From Rosellinia necatrix (taxonomy: Eukaryota; Ascomycota; Sordariomycetes; Xylariales; Xylariaceae): DNA of 64,000 bases. Below, piece after piece: positions 1 through 10,562 of the stretch (its first letter is position 1; every line of letters begins with the position of its first letter). Below the pieces are notes generated by a model. That model made no database searches and had not been told where the DNA came from. It saw only the letters and a program-made list of their open reading frames with translations. The translations under genes and the position numbers were made by a program. The stretch covers positions 2,170,001-2,234,000 of the forward strand of contig JAGYVD010000009.1 of NCBI GenBank assembly GCA_021209875.1, written 5' to 3'.

Positions 1-498
1 TCCAGATTACCTCAAACTAACCGCCGTTATAGAAGCTCTCAAGCTTTTTCTTAGCTGGAGTTGCCGGATGGCCCCTGTATAATGAGTTATAACGATAAAG
101 ACTTTCAGCCAAATATCGGCAATATCAAAATGCCATAGTTATTGTAAAGGTCGTGAGTGTTGATCTCTACCCACTATCGCAGTCCTGACAGAATTAACCT
201 ACCTATAATTTACAAGAAACGGTAAATCTGTCACGTACGACCACAGCCTCCAGAGAACTCGGGATCCCGTCCGCTCTCCCATAGATAAGCTGGAGAGCGC
301 CAGATTAGTAGTTGGGTCGGTGACGACCAGCGAATCCCTGGTGTTGTACGTTTTGATTTTTTTTATGCACTTAACCGGAAGATATGTAATATATGGTAGG
401 TAACATATGATATATGTTTAAAGCACATGGGCGTCATTTGTTGCTGTGGCCGTTCCAGTTCGAATTCTTGATGATCAATGTCCTTTCCCCCCTGTTTT
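1..498. other. Intergenic, nothing recognised
   Basis: No reading frame of useful length, no RNA gene and no repeat was recognised. Base composition is ordinary for the left arm and shows no RIP signature. The 3' end of the 73-aa ORF on the minus strand abuts the right edge. Confidence 0.5.
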
Positions 499-720
499 TT
501 AGTATTTATGATACTTAAAAACGGCATTGCTGCAAACAACAACGCCCCGAAGAACCTCCACTCGGGTTCCGTGCTTATCTCCTACCATCGAGTCGGTTGC
601 ATCCGCATGTTTAAGAACAAAGTACCACATAACCCCAACCTCATCACCTAGCTCGTTGGGTTTATTAGCTCCCCAAGGTAATTCCACTATGCCCAGTAGC
701 TCCGATTTCACAAATTTCAT
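499..720 (-). CDS. Small unknown protein, 73 aa
   Basis: An ATG-initiated frame encodes 73 residues beginning MKFVKSELLGIVELPWGANK and ending in FKYHKY before a TAA. Composition is balanced and protein-like, with a charged start, an aromatic-rich middle (VGVMWYFVLKHA) and a basic end, unlike the low-quality frames around it. I do not recognise the family. There is no signal peptide or membrane segment. It could be a stand-alone small gene or the last exon of a longer one: a CTAAC branch-like motif lies just upstream of the ATG, but I could not find a matching upstream exon. No neighbour gives a functional hint. Confidence 0.4.
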   Translation of the reverse strand: MKFVKSELLGIVELPWGANKPNELGDEVGVMWYFVLKHADATDSMVGDKHGTRVEVLRGVVVCSNAVFKYHKY

Positions 721-1648
721 ATAGTTAGGAAGTGAGAACGAAAAGGCGAACGGATAAACAAGAGTACACCATTAAAGAGCATCCAACATCTAGGTTCCGC
801 AACGGAGTTGCTCGTTCTGTGAGGGCGACGAATAGAAAAGAGCAGAGGATATCTAGAACAAAGCTATATACTCCCGATAATAGCCATGAACACTGCGATA
901 CTTCTCTATAGTGGAGATGGGAAGTATTATATTTCGCAGTTGATTTTGATACTGCGATCTGCCATGGTATTCCCGCGGATGGTAGTTTTGCATTCAACCC
1001 CTACGATCCATTGACCCGCTGGTCATGCCTTGTTCACCATCCTTCTTAATAGCTATAGAGCAAACCAAAACAATTGTTAGGAATCCTATTTGCATTTGAA
1101 CTGTGTTGCGTATATTTCAAACCAAAGTAGAGTTGGACTTCGTGACGTTCTCGAGTTACCAATCCCCCAAAAATTGCCCACTACAAGATAAATACGCCCA
1201 TATCTCAGATGTCAAATAACGCACAAATTAAAGAACCACCATTCTTCACGGCGGTTGTCTCCACATCATGATTATTTTTTGAGAAGATGGACTAGTTAAT
1301 TGACATGTCTAACGGAGTATGGTTATTCATAAAGACAGGCTGCTTCCTACACACAACCATACCTCTTCACCTTGAACGATTCATAGCTAGCGAAGGGCAA
1401 AATAGTGACAAAAACATCAGACACAAATTAATCTGTACCTGACTTACATAGTGCCTACCTGCCGACAGGATTGACTGGGTAATTTCCGCCAATTGCGCAT
1501 CACTCGTGCCACCAAGAACGGTAGATATGTTTTCCATCTGATGAAACCTCCAAACGCCAAATAATTGTATGCATCACCTTGATATTTCCACACAAACTGA
1601 CACCCCTTGCCAGATCCCATGAATACATATGGTGTGCAAAGCTAATAC
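721..1648. other. Intergenic, nothing recognised
   Basis: Only short frames starting at non-ATG codons are present, with no recognisable motif. No repeat or RNA gene was seen. Confidence 0.45.
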
Positions 1649-2322
1649 TCATCGTCCCAAAGATTTCGTCTGGTAGCTAGATCGCAGCCTCCACAGTAGA
1701 AACCACGGTCCATCACGTTGATGAATTTGTAGTAAAGTGGGAAAGGGCCAGAGGTATTCGTGTCGCACCGCGCTTGGGCATTTCGGACTAGAAGCGGGCT
1801 GGTGCCTCACCCTGCTCGACTGACAAGATAAAGGTGTTGATATATTAGCAAACTCATCAATGAATCCCATGTTAATACAGTTCCAAGAGGAGCGAACGAA
1901 CCATTATTGGTTTGAGGAGGTTGTGACCAATGAGACCAGTTCATAGTCGGGCGGCCGTGGTAGCGAGGCGGCCGCTCGATCGATGAGACCTCATCGTTAT
2001 CCGCCGTGCTGGCCCGATCGTCCTTGGTAATGGGAGTCGGGATGCGCATGCTCCTCATACCGGTGAGTTCTTCATTGTGGCCACTGGGAGCAGCAACTGG
2101 GGATGTGCGTTCGTGTCTGGCCGCGCGGTTTCTGCGGGATCTCCAAAAGAACAGCCATATGAGACTGACTATGGCGATGGACACTGCGCCGACAATGATG
2201 CCGATTTCGAGGCCAGAAGGCGAAAATTTAGTGGCACCACCACCAAGGCTAGCCGGGTTACTTCCTCCGTCAAGAGGCGAGGCCCCGTTATAGTGAGGTA
2301 GGTCCTCAGGGGCTGGTGGCAT
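1649..2322 (-). CDS. Single-pass membrane protein, short extracellular head
   Basis: The frame from the ATG at 2322 has a Pro/Gly/Ser-rich head of about 38 residues, a hydrophobic segment (IGIIVGAVSIAIVSLIWLFF, about residues 40-60), an immediate basic stop-transfer stretch (WRSRRNRAARH) and a Ser/Thr/Pro-rich tail. This is the usual layout of fungal type I surface or stress-sensor-like proteins, but no named domain is visible. Unspliced it ends at 1807 (171 aa). A good 59-nt intron (1878-1820; GTATTA donor, TGCTAATA branch point, CTTGTCAG acceptor) keeps the frame and gives 204 aa ending at 1649. I use the spliced end. There is an in-frame TAG just upstream of the ATG. No signal peptide is seen, so a missing N-terminal exon is possible. 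Confidence 0.45.
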
Positions 2323-4239
2323 GGTCGCTGGCGCTATCGTCTAGCTGGTCGTTTTCTCTTTCGGGATCTCTGAAACTTAGTGAGTCGATTATCTTTAACA
2401 GGTGGGCGAAACCTTGTCGTCAAGCACGATTACTTGGCCAGCTTAGGTTGAATTCAACCAAGAATCGAAGGTTATTTTCTAGACAGGAAGTCAATAGTGA
2501 ACTGCGCCGTTCACAGGAGAAAATCGTAATGAACGGAGTGCGTGTAGGCGGTAGGAGCAATTTGTGTGATACCCGGCTATGCGTCCACCATCCGGCCCGG
2601 CGATATATAAGAAGAAACTGACAAGGCCCAACGAGGTCGCGTGGGACGGGCTCGAGCGGGGGAATGAGGAGATACAGGGTGGTTATAAGTATAGGAGAAG
2701 AGTAACAGGAGATGAAGAGACAGCAAGACAGCACTAAGTAGCGTCTTGGAGCCGCGGGGCAGGCACGTTACTCGCCTACATCGTTAGTACCACCTACCTC
2801 TGTAGGTCGGAGATAGTAGTGTGGTTGCATATGGACGACCGTGGAAGGCACGGTCCATATCGCTACATACTGAATGGAAGGCAGGGTCAAGGTTGTAAGG
2901 AAATGATTAGGTATGGGTATCGAGGTCGGTAGGTGAGGTGAGATGAGAGAAGGAAAGAGCATAGATACAGCGTTCAGCACGGCTGCCTCGGCTATGGAAG
3001 CTGTAGAGAATTTCGTTGGCGTCGTCTATGCGTATGCCCTTGTACCTACTTGGGTTCTAAGTAGGTACCTAGTGTTTGGTCAGAGTGCTCTGGGTCGGTA
3101 GGTACTTTAATTAGGTAGGCGCTATCACCGTTTACCATGTAGTTCCGATATTCATATGAATCCTGGACTCGGACAGCCACTTACACATGCACAAACACAT
3201 ACACACAACACTGTACGTCGTGTCTACACTTGCTCTGTATGGATCAGATATACGATGATTAATTGCCAACAGGCGTTGTATTCTTTTTTTCATTTTCTTT
3301 TCACATGTTTCGGCAAAAGAAAGCGACTGCGGCACCTCCGTCGCTCCGTACCTTCGATAGACTCAACAACACGTCCACTGGTTGCTCACATGCCTGTTGA
3401 ACCCCCTACTGGGTACTCGTTGCTTGTGTCCAAAACATCATATCGCTAATACTACAGTTGCCCCCCTGCGTCCCACAGGTTACGGAAGGGACAATCCAAG
3501 GCGACCACGATGGGCTATGACCATACTATTAATGATATGACGGTGTTTCTTTCCAACCGGACCAAAAACCACCTAAGTAGGTGCCCCCTCTCTAAATCTG
3601 TATCTATGGTGATGCAACAGGCCCGTGTAGCACGAACCAGTCGCTACCCGTCTCCTTGTCGATCTCTTAAATGCACCCATCGGACGAGGCCATACACCTA
3701 ATTGCGACGTAGGCTATAGATCGGGTCTAGATCAGGCGGGCTAGACGCCCGGCATTTGCCCTGTACGTTGGTTCGTCTCGGTGGGTGGCACAACAGGCGA
3801 GATGAGTTGAAGGAGGTGCGCAAACAACTGCAATCTGCCGTCGTACGCTCTGTCTGTGCTTAATACCTCGGTACCTCACCATACCTGACCTGGCCAGATT
3901 AGCTATCAGGTCGATCTACGGCTTGTTTCAATATCACACAAGGTGCAACATACTTGTCCATCATGTCTCGGTGAGGGCTCGGTTCTTGAATTTTAGGACG
4001 GCGGCAAATTCTTTCTAGGAAGTGGATAATGTCCCACCTCTTTCTACGATGGTAAATAACTCATCTACACACTCGCTCCATGACTGTTATAATTTCATCA
4101 CAAAGACCGATGACGATCCGCATGGTTATCCGCTTCCTCTATTAATACACAGGAGACGGTCCCAAGCAAACTCGCCCCGGCGATTATTTTTCTGGTGCTC
4201 AATAGAATTTGATATAATAACGGTAGCGGATTCGTATCT
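2323..4239. other. Intergenic with TAGGTACCTA-type motif clusters
   Basis: No gene supported. Around 3038-3118 and elsewhere the DNA is rich in interleaved TAGGTA/TACCTA words, a pattern that recurs at 58.3-59.7 kb. Frames in this stretch are short and compositionally random. Confidence 0.4.
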
Positions 4240-4638
4240 TTAATACCGAGCGCCACTCCGATTTTGAAAAATAAGGGAAGCGCTGAATTTTGTCGATACG
4301 GCAAAGCGTCGAGTTCTCCTCTGACACCGGTACATCCAGATGACTTTTGTAAAAATATATGTTAATATTAGGTCTAGCGCTATGGCAGCATGCGGTATTT
4401 CGTTTACAATTATCATTTGAACGACAGCATGCTTTGCATAGGTAGAAAGCCGCTCAATACTCTTGTTCATTGCCGACGAGAATACAACTTCTTTTTGTCG
4501 GTAGCTCTCTGAGATGGCTGTCGAGCCCGATAAGGAGTCCCCACTGGGGGGAGGGAGATCTTCTGCAGTTGGGATTACGGGAGTCGTGCTATGAATGAGA
4601 GGGACGACCTGTGAAAATTCTTCAGCCGTACTTGTCAT
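4240..4638 (-). CDS. Doubtful ORF, unknown protein, 132 aa
   Basis: The ATG at 4638 opens a frame of about 132 residues with a Thr/Pro/Ser-rich first half (TAEDLPPPSGDSLSGS) and a helical, hydrophobic second half (MIIVNEIPHAAIALDLIL). No family is recognised. There are no obvious splice partners and the surrounding 1.5 kb looks non-coding. It may be a chance frame or a remnant. Confidence 0.2.
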   Translation of the reverse strand: MTSTAEEFSQVVPLIHSTTPVIPTAEDLPPPSGDSLSGSTAISESYRQKEVVFSSAMNKSIERLSTYAKHAVVQMIIVNEIPHAAIALDLILTYIFTKVIWMYRCQRRTRRFAVSTKFSASLIFQNRSGARY

Positions 4639-4653
4639 AGGTTTCACACGCAA

Positions 4654-6122
4654 GTTTACTCAGCAGTATAAGGGTTCATACGGCCACAAGTAGTCGGAAG
4701 CACGTTTCTCTGATTGATATGTATATTCCCCAGCGTCCACAATGTTCGAGATTTAACCACGCTTGATAAGATGTTCAAACTACAACAGCTGAAGCCTTAT
4801 TCAGGTTATTAAAGGCCTGAACTTTCTATTTATTAGATTCTGCGCGTGGTACGAACGTGGAGTTACTCATGGATTAAAAGACAAGGGAACTTGTGACCAC
4901 TAATTGTCCTGCGTTGAGAAATATAGGAAAAGATTTAAGCCGGAGGAAATACTAACCTCCTAATTATTCTAGTGGAAATTCAATTTAAGCGGTCGTTCTA
5001 CATGTTAATCGATACCGATAACAAAGGTGATTATGAAAATATCCGGGTCACTGGGAAGGGGTACCGATGTACTAAATTTCTTGTTTCTCATGGGCTGGAT
5101 ATCAAAGGAATAAGGTATTTAAAATGCAATCGATATAATTAGTTCGATGAGAGCTAGCTATTATATTTCAAAAACGGTCTACTCTCGTTTCCCATTTGCT
5201 GTCCTAGAAATTTAGCTTTAGTGAGGACTGGTGGATTAGCATTCAGGATAAGATGACAGTTAGACCTAGTAGACGTGATACAACCAAGGAGGATCGACTG
5301 TAAAGCTTTTTCACGAATATGGAAGTGGTGGCCGCAAGAGCATCGGATTAATTCCTCTACCGTTAGACCGGCTCGGATATGGCATCGCCGCAATCGTTGT
5401 ATTAGCATTTTCTGGCGTATACCCTAGGCCCTGCGGACTGTTTCTTGCCAACCGATTCCCATCTCCAACTCGCACAATTCCATGTTTCCTCGGACCGTGA
5501 CCATACTTGTAGATACCCCGTCGGCAGAGAGGTACAATCAAGAACTCCATATTCGCCAAGACTTATGTCTCCTTAAGCGGGAAGCCTACCCGGTAATGGA
5601 GCTATTGGGCTTACCACTTTTAGGCGGACTAGAAATAGCGGCCAGATGGTGGGGATGACTGAGAAAAATCAAATGGCTGCAAAACATAGAAAGCAGCATA
5701 TTCGGCATCGCCGTAGAATATTAAACACTATCTAGTTGCGATCTATTACAGCTCGGGCTACGACTTCTGGGAGAAGCCCTATTGAGCCGCTCTCGCCCAA
5801 CATCAAACCACCTCCAACAAATCCCAAGCCTGTCCACGGCCTCTGAATTATCCATAGTTATAATCCATAAAGGCGCCTGAGTGCAAGAACTCGTACTTTT
5901 ACAGAGTTCAAAAGCCCAAGAGGATAAACAATTCACACCAACCTAGTCATAGCCATAATTATCCACCTACTACGGCCCCGCACCCTAAAAATTCAAGCCC
6001 AAAACAATCCCGAGGTTTCCGACCCCACCAACGAACCAAGACGCCGGCTGATCCGATTAAATCGAAACCCGAGGGCAAGCAAACGAGATGCCTATTCAAC
6101 AACGACGGCCGCCTTCGACATC
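4654..6122. other. Intergenic, nothing recognised
   Basis: Several overlapping short frames exist on the minus strand (5154-5936) but none has a recognisable motif or a plausible splice partner. The right end is the 3' flank of the GH76 gene. Confidence 0.4.
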
Positions 6123-8072
6123 CTAAAGCCGACCGCGGCGGTTCTCCCGAGGATCTCTTGGGCCCTTATACGCGAAATCCCGCTGGGCATGTGGCGAGGA
6201 GGGGCCGGGAACATTACTCGCGTCGCCGCCCGGCGACTGCGGGGGTGTGATCGACGAGCTGGACAGCGGTTTACGCCTCGGGATTGGTTTCGGCGGCGAC
6301 ACCACCGCGGCGTCCACCGGGGTATCAGAGATCGTCGTCGTCGTCGTGCCGGGGCTCTCCTCGTCCGCGATGCCCTTGCCCTTCTCGGCCTTTTCGCCGT
6401 GGGCGGCGGCGGCTGTGTTCCCCTGGGCGGCGAGCTGCGAGCTCCGTTCCAGGAAGTAGCTCTCGCCGATGTCGTCCGATAGGACGAAGACGAGCGCGGC
6501 GAGCAGCGCGGCGAGGATGAAGAACGTGACGAAGCCGGCGCCGACGCGATCGCCGTTGCGGATGGGGCCGTAGTGCCAGCCGACAGGGTCGACGCGTCCG
6601 TCGTCGCTGCCTCCCGCGCTCGGATCGCCCGCGCTGGTGCCGCCCGTGCCGTCCGTGAGTGGCTCCGCCGCCTGCTCGATCATGTTCGCCAGCACGACCT
6701 CCATGGCGGCCATCTGCTGGCCGACGCCCATCGTGCCGTCCCAGGCGCCGCTGTTGTTGGCCCACTTGAGCCCGCACATGCGGCCGTTGTCGCCGCCCGT
6801 GCACTGCTTCACCGCGGCCACGGCCGAGTTCCTCAGCAGCGTCTTGACACGGTCGAAGGTCCACGGTGCCCACTTTGTCGTCGCCGCCATCCAGCGGCTC
6901 AGATAGGCCTTGAATGACTGCTGATCCACGTCGCAGAGGTTCACCTGCTCGCACGCGATCTCGATCATGATCTTGGTATCGGTGTCTTCCCCGAAAAAGA
7001 ATATCGCCTCCGTGCTATTCAGGAGTCCGTCGACGCGCTCGTGCCACCTCGCGGCGTTGTTCGCCTCTCCCGCGTTGTTGGAGTACTCGACCATGGCGGC
7101 TGCTCCGAGCAGGAAGGCGCCGACATTGTAGGAGAACTCGTACGGTGTGATTTTAGTGCAATTCTGCTCGACGGCGGCGCCATCGTAGATGCGGTATGAC
7201 TTATCGATGAAACCAACGGCGGTCATCCAGTCCCATGTTTTGACGGCCCAGTCCGCGTACGTGCTGTTCCCGGTGTAGAGGGCGAGTCGCGATGCGAGGT
7301 TGAAAAAGCACGCTTGCGATATGGAGTTTTTATAGTTGAAGCCGTTGTTCCATGTGAATATCTGCCAGCGCAGACCCCCGTTGCAGTGTTCTGTATCCCA
7401 CCGCGCTGCCTGTGTGTTGAAGACTGCCTGGGCCAATGCTAGCCACTGTGGTTTGTCAGGTTCCGGGTTCTGGAAGTTGTATTCGGCAGCCGACATGGCT
7501 GCCATACCCCAGAACCCCTGGTCATCGTTGCCCTCGGTCAACGTCTGGTTCGGCGGCATGAAATCATTATATGGACCGACTTGGTGCAACAAGCCTTGTT
7601 GGGTAATATTGTTGTATGTGGTGTCGCCGGTGTAGTACCAGTAGTCGACCAGAGCGCCCATCAAAGCGCCGGCTTCCCACCCTGCCAGGAACGATCAGTA
7701 TAGGAAGTCACCTTGTGCCGGGCCCTCCATCGATCGGACTTACAGTAGTACGGCGGCGGGAGGAGTCCGGGTACCTGTCCTGGTTGGTCGCCATTGTACA
7801 TTGACATCAGATCAGCTGCCAGTTGCTTTGCGACATTTTTGATCGAATCTGGAGTGTGTTATGTCATTAGAGGCGTTTGCTATAGACTACAGGGGATGGA
7901 TAAGGGTATATAGTTAAGGGCATCATGGCCAAGGGCATGGCCAAGGGCATGATCGGGTCAGGCACTCACCGGTTGACTGAGGATCGAGCTCGTAGGCGTG
8001 GGTTAGCGGGTTAGCACAGAGCACCAAGACGGCCACAGCCACAGCTGCAGCGCTGCGCAGGGACCTTGGCAT
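6123..8072 (-). CDS. GH76 mannan endo-1,6-alpha-mannosidase (DFG5/DCW1 class)
   Basis: Three exons join in frame: 8072-7970, 7848-7744 and 7681-6123. The introns are 7969-7849 (GTGAGT) and 7743-7682 (GTAAGT). The product has 588 aa. Residues 1-26 form a signal peptide ([20 protein letters not shown]). The GH76 signatures follow in order: [40 protein letters not shown], then the catalytic Asp pair in [10 protein letters not shown] (D122/D123). Enzymes of this family act at the cell surface on the alpha-1,6-mannose backbone and, in the DFG5/DCW1 branch, help transfer GPI-anchored proteins to the wall. Near the C-terminus there is a membrane segment (about 449-470, [17 protein letters not shown]) followed by a roughly 118-residue Ser/Pro/basic tail, so this version is predicted to be membrane-anchored. 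The internal ATG at 7664 is not the start, because the conserved WWEAG block lies upstream of it. Confidence 0.93.
7849..7969 (-). other. Intron 1 of GH76 gene, with short internal repeat
   Basis: This 121-nt intron separates the signal peptide exon from the mature protein. Near its 5' side the + strand reads a short repeated word (catggccaagggcatggcc), about 1.5 copies of a CATGGCCAAGGG unit. Confidence 0.7.
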
Positions 8073-8370
8073 CTCGGCAGCCAATAAACAACTACGCTAT
8101 GATGGCCTCAGACGGGAAGCAAGTCGCGAGTCGGCGAGTGTTTTCGCTCGCGGAGTGACATGGCATGCCCAAGCTAGTCATACGATAGCAATCTTGGATC
8201 TGGGGAAGCTTGCATCTAGCAAAAGCTTGCATCTGGACTAAGGTTCCAAGGTCGCTCGGAGTCGATGATTACCTCAGGCCATCTAACTAGCTATGCATAT
8301 ACTTTTTCGTACCACCCCTCATCGGAAATCGGGAAGGACAATCTGATGTAGCAGCACAGTGGTCACCCTG
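8073..8370. other. GH76 upstream region
   Basis: Probable 5' flank of the minus-strand GH76 gene. AAGCTTGCATCT occurs twice near 8208-8235. No gene is seen. Confidence 0.4.
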
Positions 8371-8450
8371 GTTAGAGCATGACCCACATTACTATATGCA
8401 TGGGTGTTAGAGCATGACCCACATTACTATATGCATGGGTGTTAGAGCAT
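8371..8450. repeat. 35-bp tandem repeat, 2.3 copies
   Basis: The unit starting GTTAGAGCATGACCCACATT is present at 8371-8405 and, identically, at 8406-8440. A 10-base third start follows at 8441-8450. The third start overlaps the stop codon (8444-8442) of the minus-strand ORF next door, so the repeat defines that gene's 3' end. Confidence 0.9.
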
Positions 8451-9677
8451 ACCCGATTTCCACCATGCCATCATCGCAAACCTTACGACCCCCCATACAG
8501 CTATGTATACAGCTGCCATAGCACTGCTGCGACTGCAACGGGCTAGATAGGCCAGACACAGCTGCAGTTGGGTTGTATGCATCTTACCAAGGGAGAAAGA
8601 AGCCCGAGCTTCCATAAACTCATCGTCGTCCACATTACCCTCATTGTCTATCGTCTCAGCTCCCCCAGGTACATAAACAAGGAAGTGAACTGGTGGCAAG
8701 GCCAAGAAATTTTCTGCTTGGTTGTTGATGTTACATTTTGTGTCCGTCTTGAGACTTAAGACAGATGCCAAATGATCCGAAAAAGTCTTTGCTACCATAA
8801 CAAGCACCTCCAGAGTTGGTGTTATCTCCCTCCAAGGAGTAGAAATGTGCGCCGATGATGGGATCTGGAGGAGTTGCATCGTGCTACGTGTCAGGGTAGT
8901 AGAAATCTGGTACATAAACATACTATAGCCCCCATCATGTACACGTGGCGCGACGGCGTTCATGATACTTGAAATGCCATTAAGGACCTGGTCAATTAAA
9001 GTTGCCTGAGTGAGGTGAATGAGATCCTCTGCCAAGTTGACGTCATCTTCTCTTACATGTATGACCCATGTAGGCAGTGCTTGCAAGAGCGAGCAGGTGG
9101 CGCGGAGTTGTCGTTGTGTTCGTAGGAGGCTAGGTGTGGGTATAACGGCCGCGTTCCAATACTCTTCATCCGGAACAGCCTCAACCAGTCGCGTTATAAT
9201 ATCCCGAGGAAGGTTATCTCCAGTAGGACTCACGTTCATGCTGTCAAATTTCGCTGCCGGGCGCTCGGTGGTACCTGGAGTCATCGGTAATGTAGTCCGG
9301 TTACCTAGGCCGGTGTAAAGTTGATTTAACTCTCTTGGAATATTAGATTTTTCAAACATCATCGCATCCGTTGACATCAGCAATGACATATGTGAGTAAC
9401 AGAGCGTTTCCAATGCTCCTAGCCTTGGCTTTTTCTGGTCCCATTGATCCATGACGATATCAAAAGCACGTTTAACCTTTCCCCATAGCTCAATCAAAGA
9501 GTCAACGTTATTAGAAGGAGACTGTAGCGTCTTAGACGAATGAGGGCGGTTGTCACCCATATGACGACCTTTTGATGGCATAATATGAGACACTGACAAA
9601 TCTTGTTTTGGTTCCACCTTTAAATTGGGTGTGCTCTTGTTGTTAGTTGTCTTGAAAGATGATGCTTTATAGGTCAG
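8442..9677 (-). CDS. Unknown protein, main open block of a probable decayed gene
   Basis: The open block runs from 9677, just after a CAG acceptor, to the TAA at 8442. The first ATG is at 9581 and gives 379 aa (MPSKGRHMGDNRPHSSKTLQ...). The sequence is mostly helical, with segments such as SLIELWGKVKRAFDIVMDQW and ALETLCYSHMSLLM, a Pro/Thr linker, and a hydrophobic end containing VYIAVWGVVRFAMMAWW. I do not recognise it. Directly upstream is a very intron-like 53-nt sequence (9730-9678, GTTTGT donor, long T tract, TATATCAG acceptor), which implies further 5' exons. Those exons are open but their phase does not match this block (see the next entry). The protein may start at 9581, or the locus may be a pseudogene. 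Confidence 0.4.
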   Translation of the reverse strand: MTYKASSFKTTNNKSTPNLKVEPKQDLSVSHIMPSKGRHMGDNRPHSSKTLQSPSNNVDSLIELWGKVKRAFDIVMDQWDQKKPRLGALETLCYSHMSLLMSTDAMMFEKSNIPRELNQLYTGLGNRTTLPMTPGTTERPAAKFDSMNVSPTGDNLPRDIITRLVEAVPDEEYWNAAVIPTPSLLRTQRQLRATCSLLQALPTWVIHVREDDVNLAEDLIHLTQATLIDQVLNGISSIMNAVAPRVHDGGYSMFMYQISTTLTRSTMQLLQIPSSAHISTPWREITPTLEVLVMVAKTFSDHLASVLSLKTDTKCNINNQAENFLALPPVHFLVYVPGGAETIDNEGNVDDDEFMEARASFSLGKMHTTQLQLCLAYLARCSRSSAMAAVYIAVWGVVRFAMMAWWKSGML

Positions 9678-9730
9678 CTGATATAGTCAAAAAAAAGAAA
9701 AAGAAAAAAACAACATATAGAGAGACAAAC

Positions 9731-10562
9731 CTATTTCCATGTTGTCGTTTTTGAGTACCTCTCGGGCTCCCCCTCGTGGTCCTTCCAGTGGGCGATTACT
9801 CCGCCGTTTTAAAGTGAATTGCAACGGCCTGGAATCCTCTTGAAGGTCTAATACCAAGCTGTTTATATTGTCTAAGTGCTTTGGCTCGAGAGTTGTCTCC
9901 TGGACTATGCTCCTATCTGATGCCCTGTTTTGTTCGCATTGGGGACAGCCATTGTACATGTTGTCTACTCCATGTTCTAGGGCTTCCACCGTTCGCATAA
10001 GGTTCTTCCCCACTGTTAGAAGGACTAGATCTGTCTTGCTGTCTGCTTCATTAACTACTACTGTGAAAGCGTTAGTTCAGCTGTATTATGATAGATGGTT
10101 TCTTGTGAACATCACAGCAAAGGCTTCTGCAACTCGATGGGGACTCACGCACAGTGTGTTAATCGGTGAGAAATGACCACCAGTGAATTAATAAGTCCCT
10201 CCAAAATGGATATCAGATTAGAGTCATCATCGGAGATATTGTTAAGATTCTCCTCGGTCAATTCGATACTCCAGATCGTGACGTTGTAGAGTATCATATC
10301 TAACTGAGATTATGTGTTATCCCAACCATCTGGGAACTCAAGCACAGCATCAGGGGTTCTTTTGTCGATCAGATTAATCGTTGCTGGTAATGGCTCAGTC
10401 CAGAAACATAAGGAGATCTGCTTACTGTGTAGTTGCTGAGGTCGCTTGCTCAGAGAAATTTTGCGGGAACGGGTTTGTGTCCTGTTTGATAAGACAGGTA
10501 AGGAACACCAACACAACCTTTCGGAGTTGCGCAAGCTCCTTGCCCATAGATTTAGTTGACAT
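9731..10562 (-). pseudogene. Upstream exon-like blocks out of phase with the 8442-9677 ORF
   Basis: Reading the minus strand leftward there are three open blocks with sensible splice-like borders. The first is 10562 to about 10426 (MSTKSMGKELAQLRKVVLVF..., donor GTAAGC). The second is about 10306-10154 (LDMILYNVTIWSIELTEENL..., donor GTGAGT). The third is about 10054-9731 (VVNEADSKTDLVLLTVGKNL..., donor GTTTGT). Each looks protein-like and helical, but the phases at all three junctions disagree with the obvious acceptors. Either small indels have broken the gene or I have the wrong splice sites. No family is identified. The layout, a small leader exon followed by helical exons, resembles the N-terminal regions of fungal NLR-type genes, but that is a loose analogy. 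Confidence 0.3.

Noticed and set aside
5325..5400. tRNA-like A-box motif on the minus strand (GGTCTAACGGTAGAGG)
   Set aside because: No B box, no acceptor stem pairing and no foldable cloverleaf around it.
6189..6954. Several long GC-rich frames on both strands
   Set aside because: They are shadows of the GH76 coding sequence, with Arg/Ala-rich composition typical of wrong-frame reading of high-GC codons.
7662..7664. Internal ATG of GH76 as start codon
   Set aside because: The conserved WWEAG motif, the PGLLPPPYY block and a signal peptide are encoded upstream in two short exons with consistent phases.
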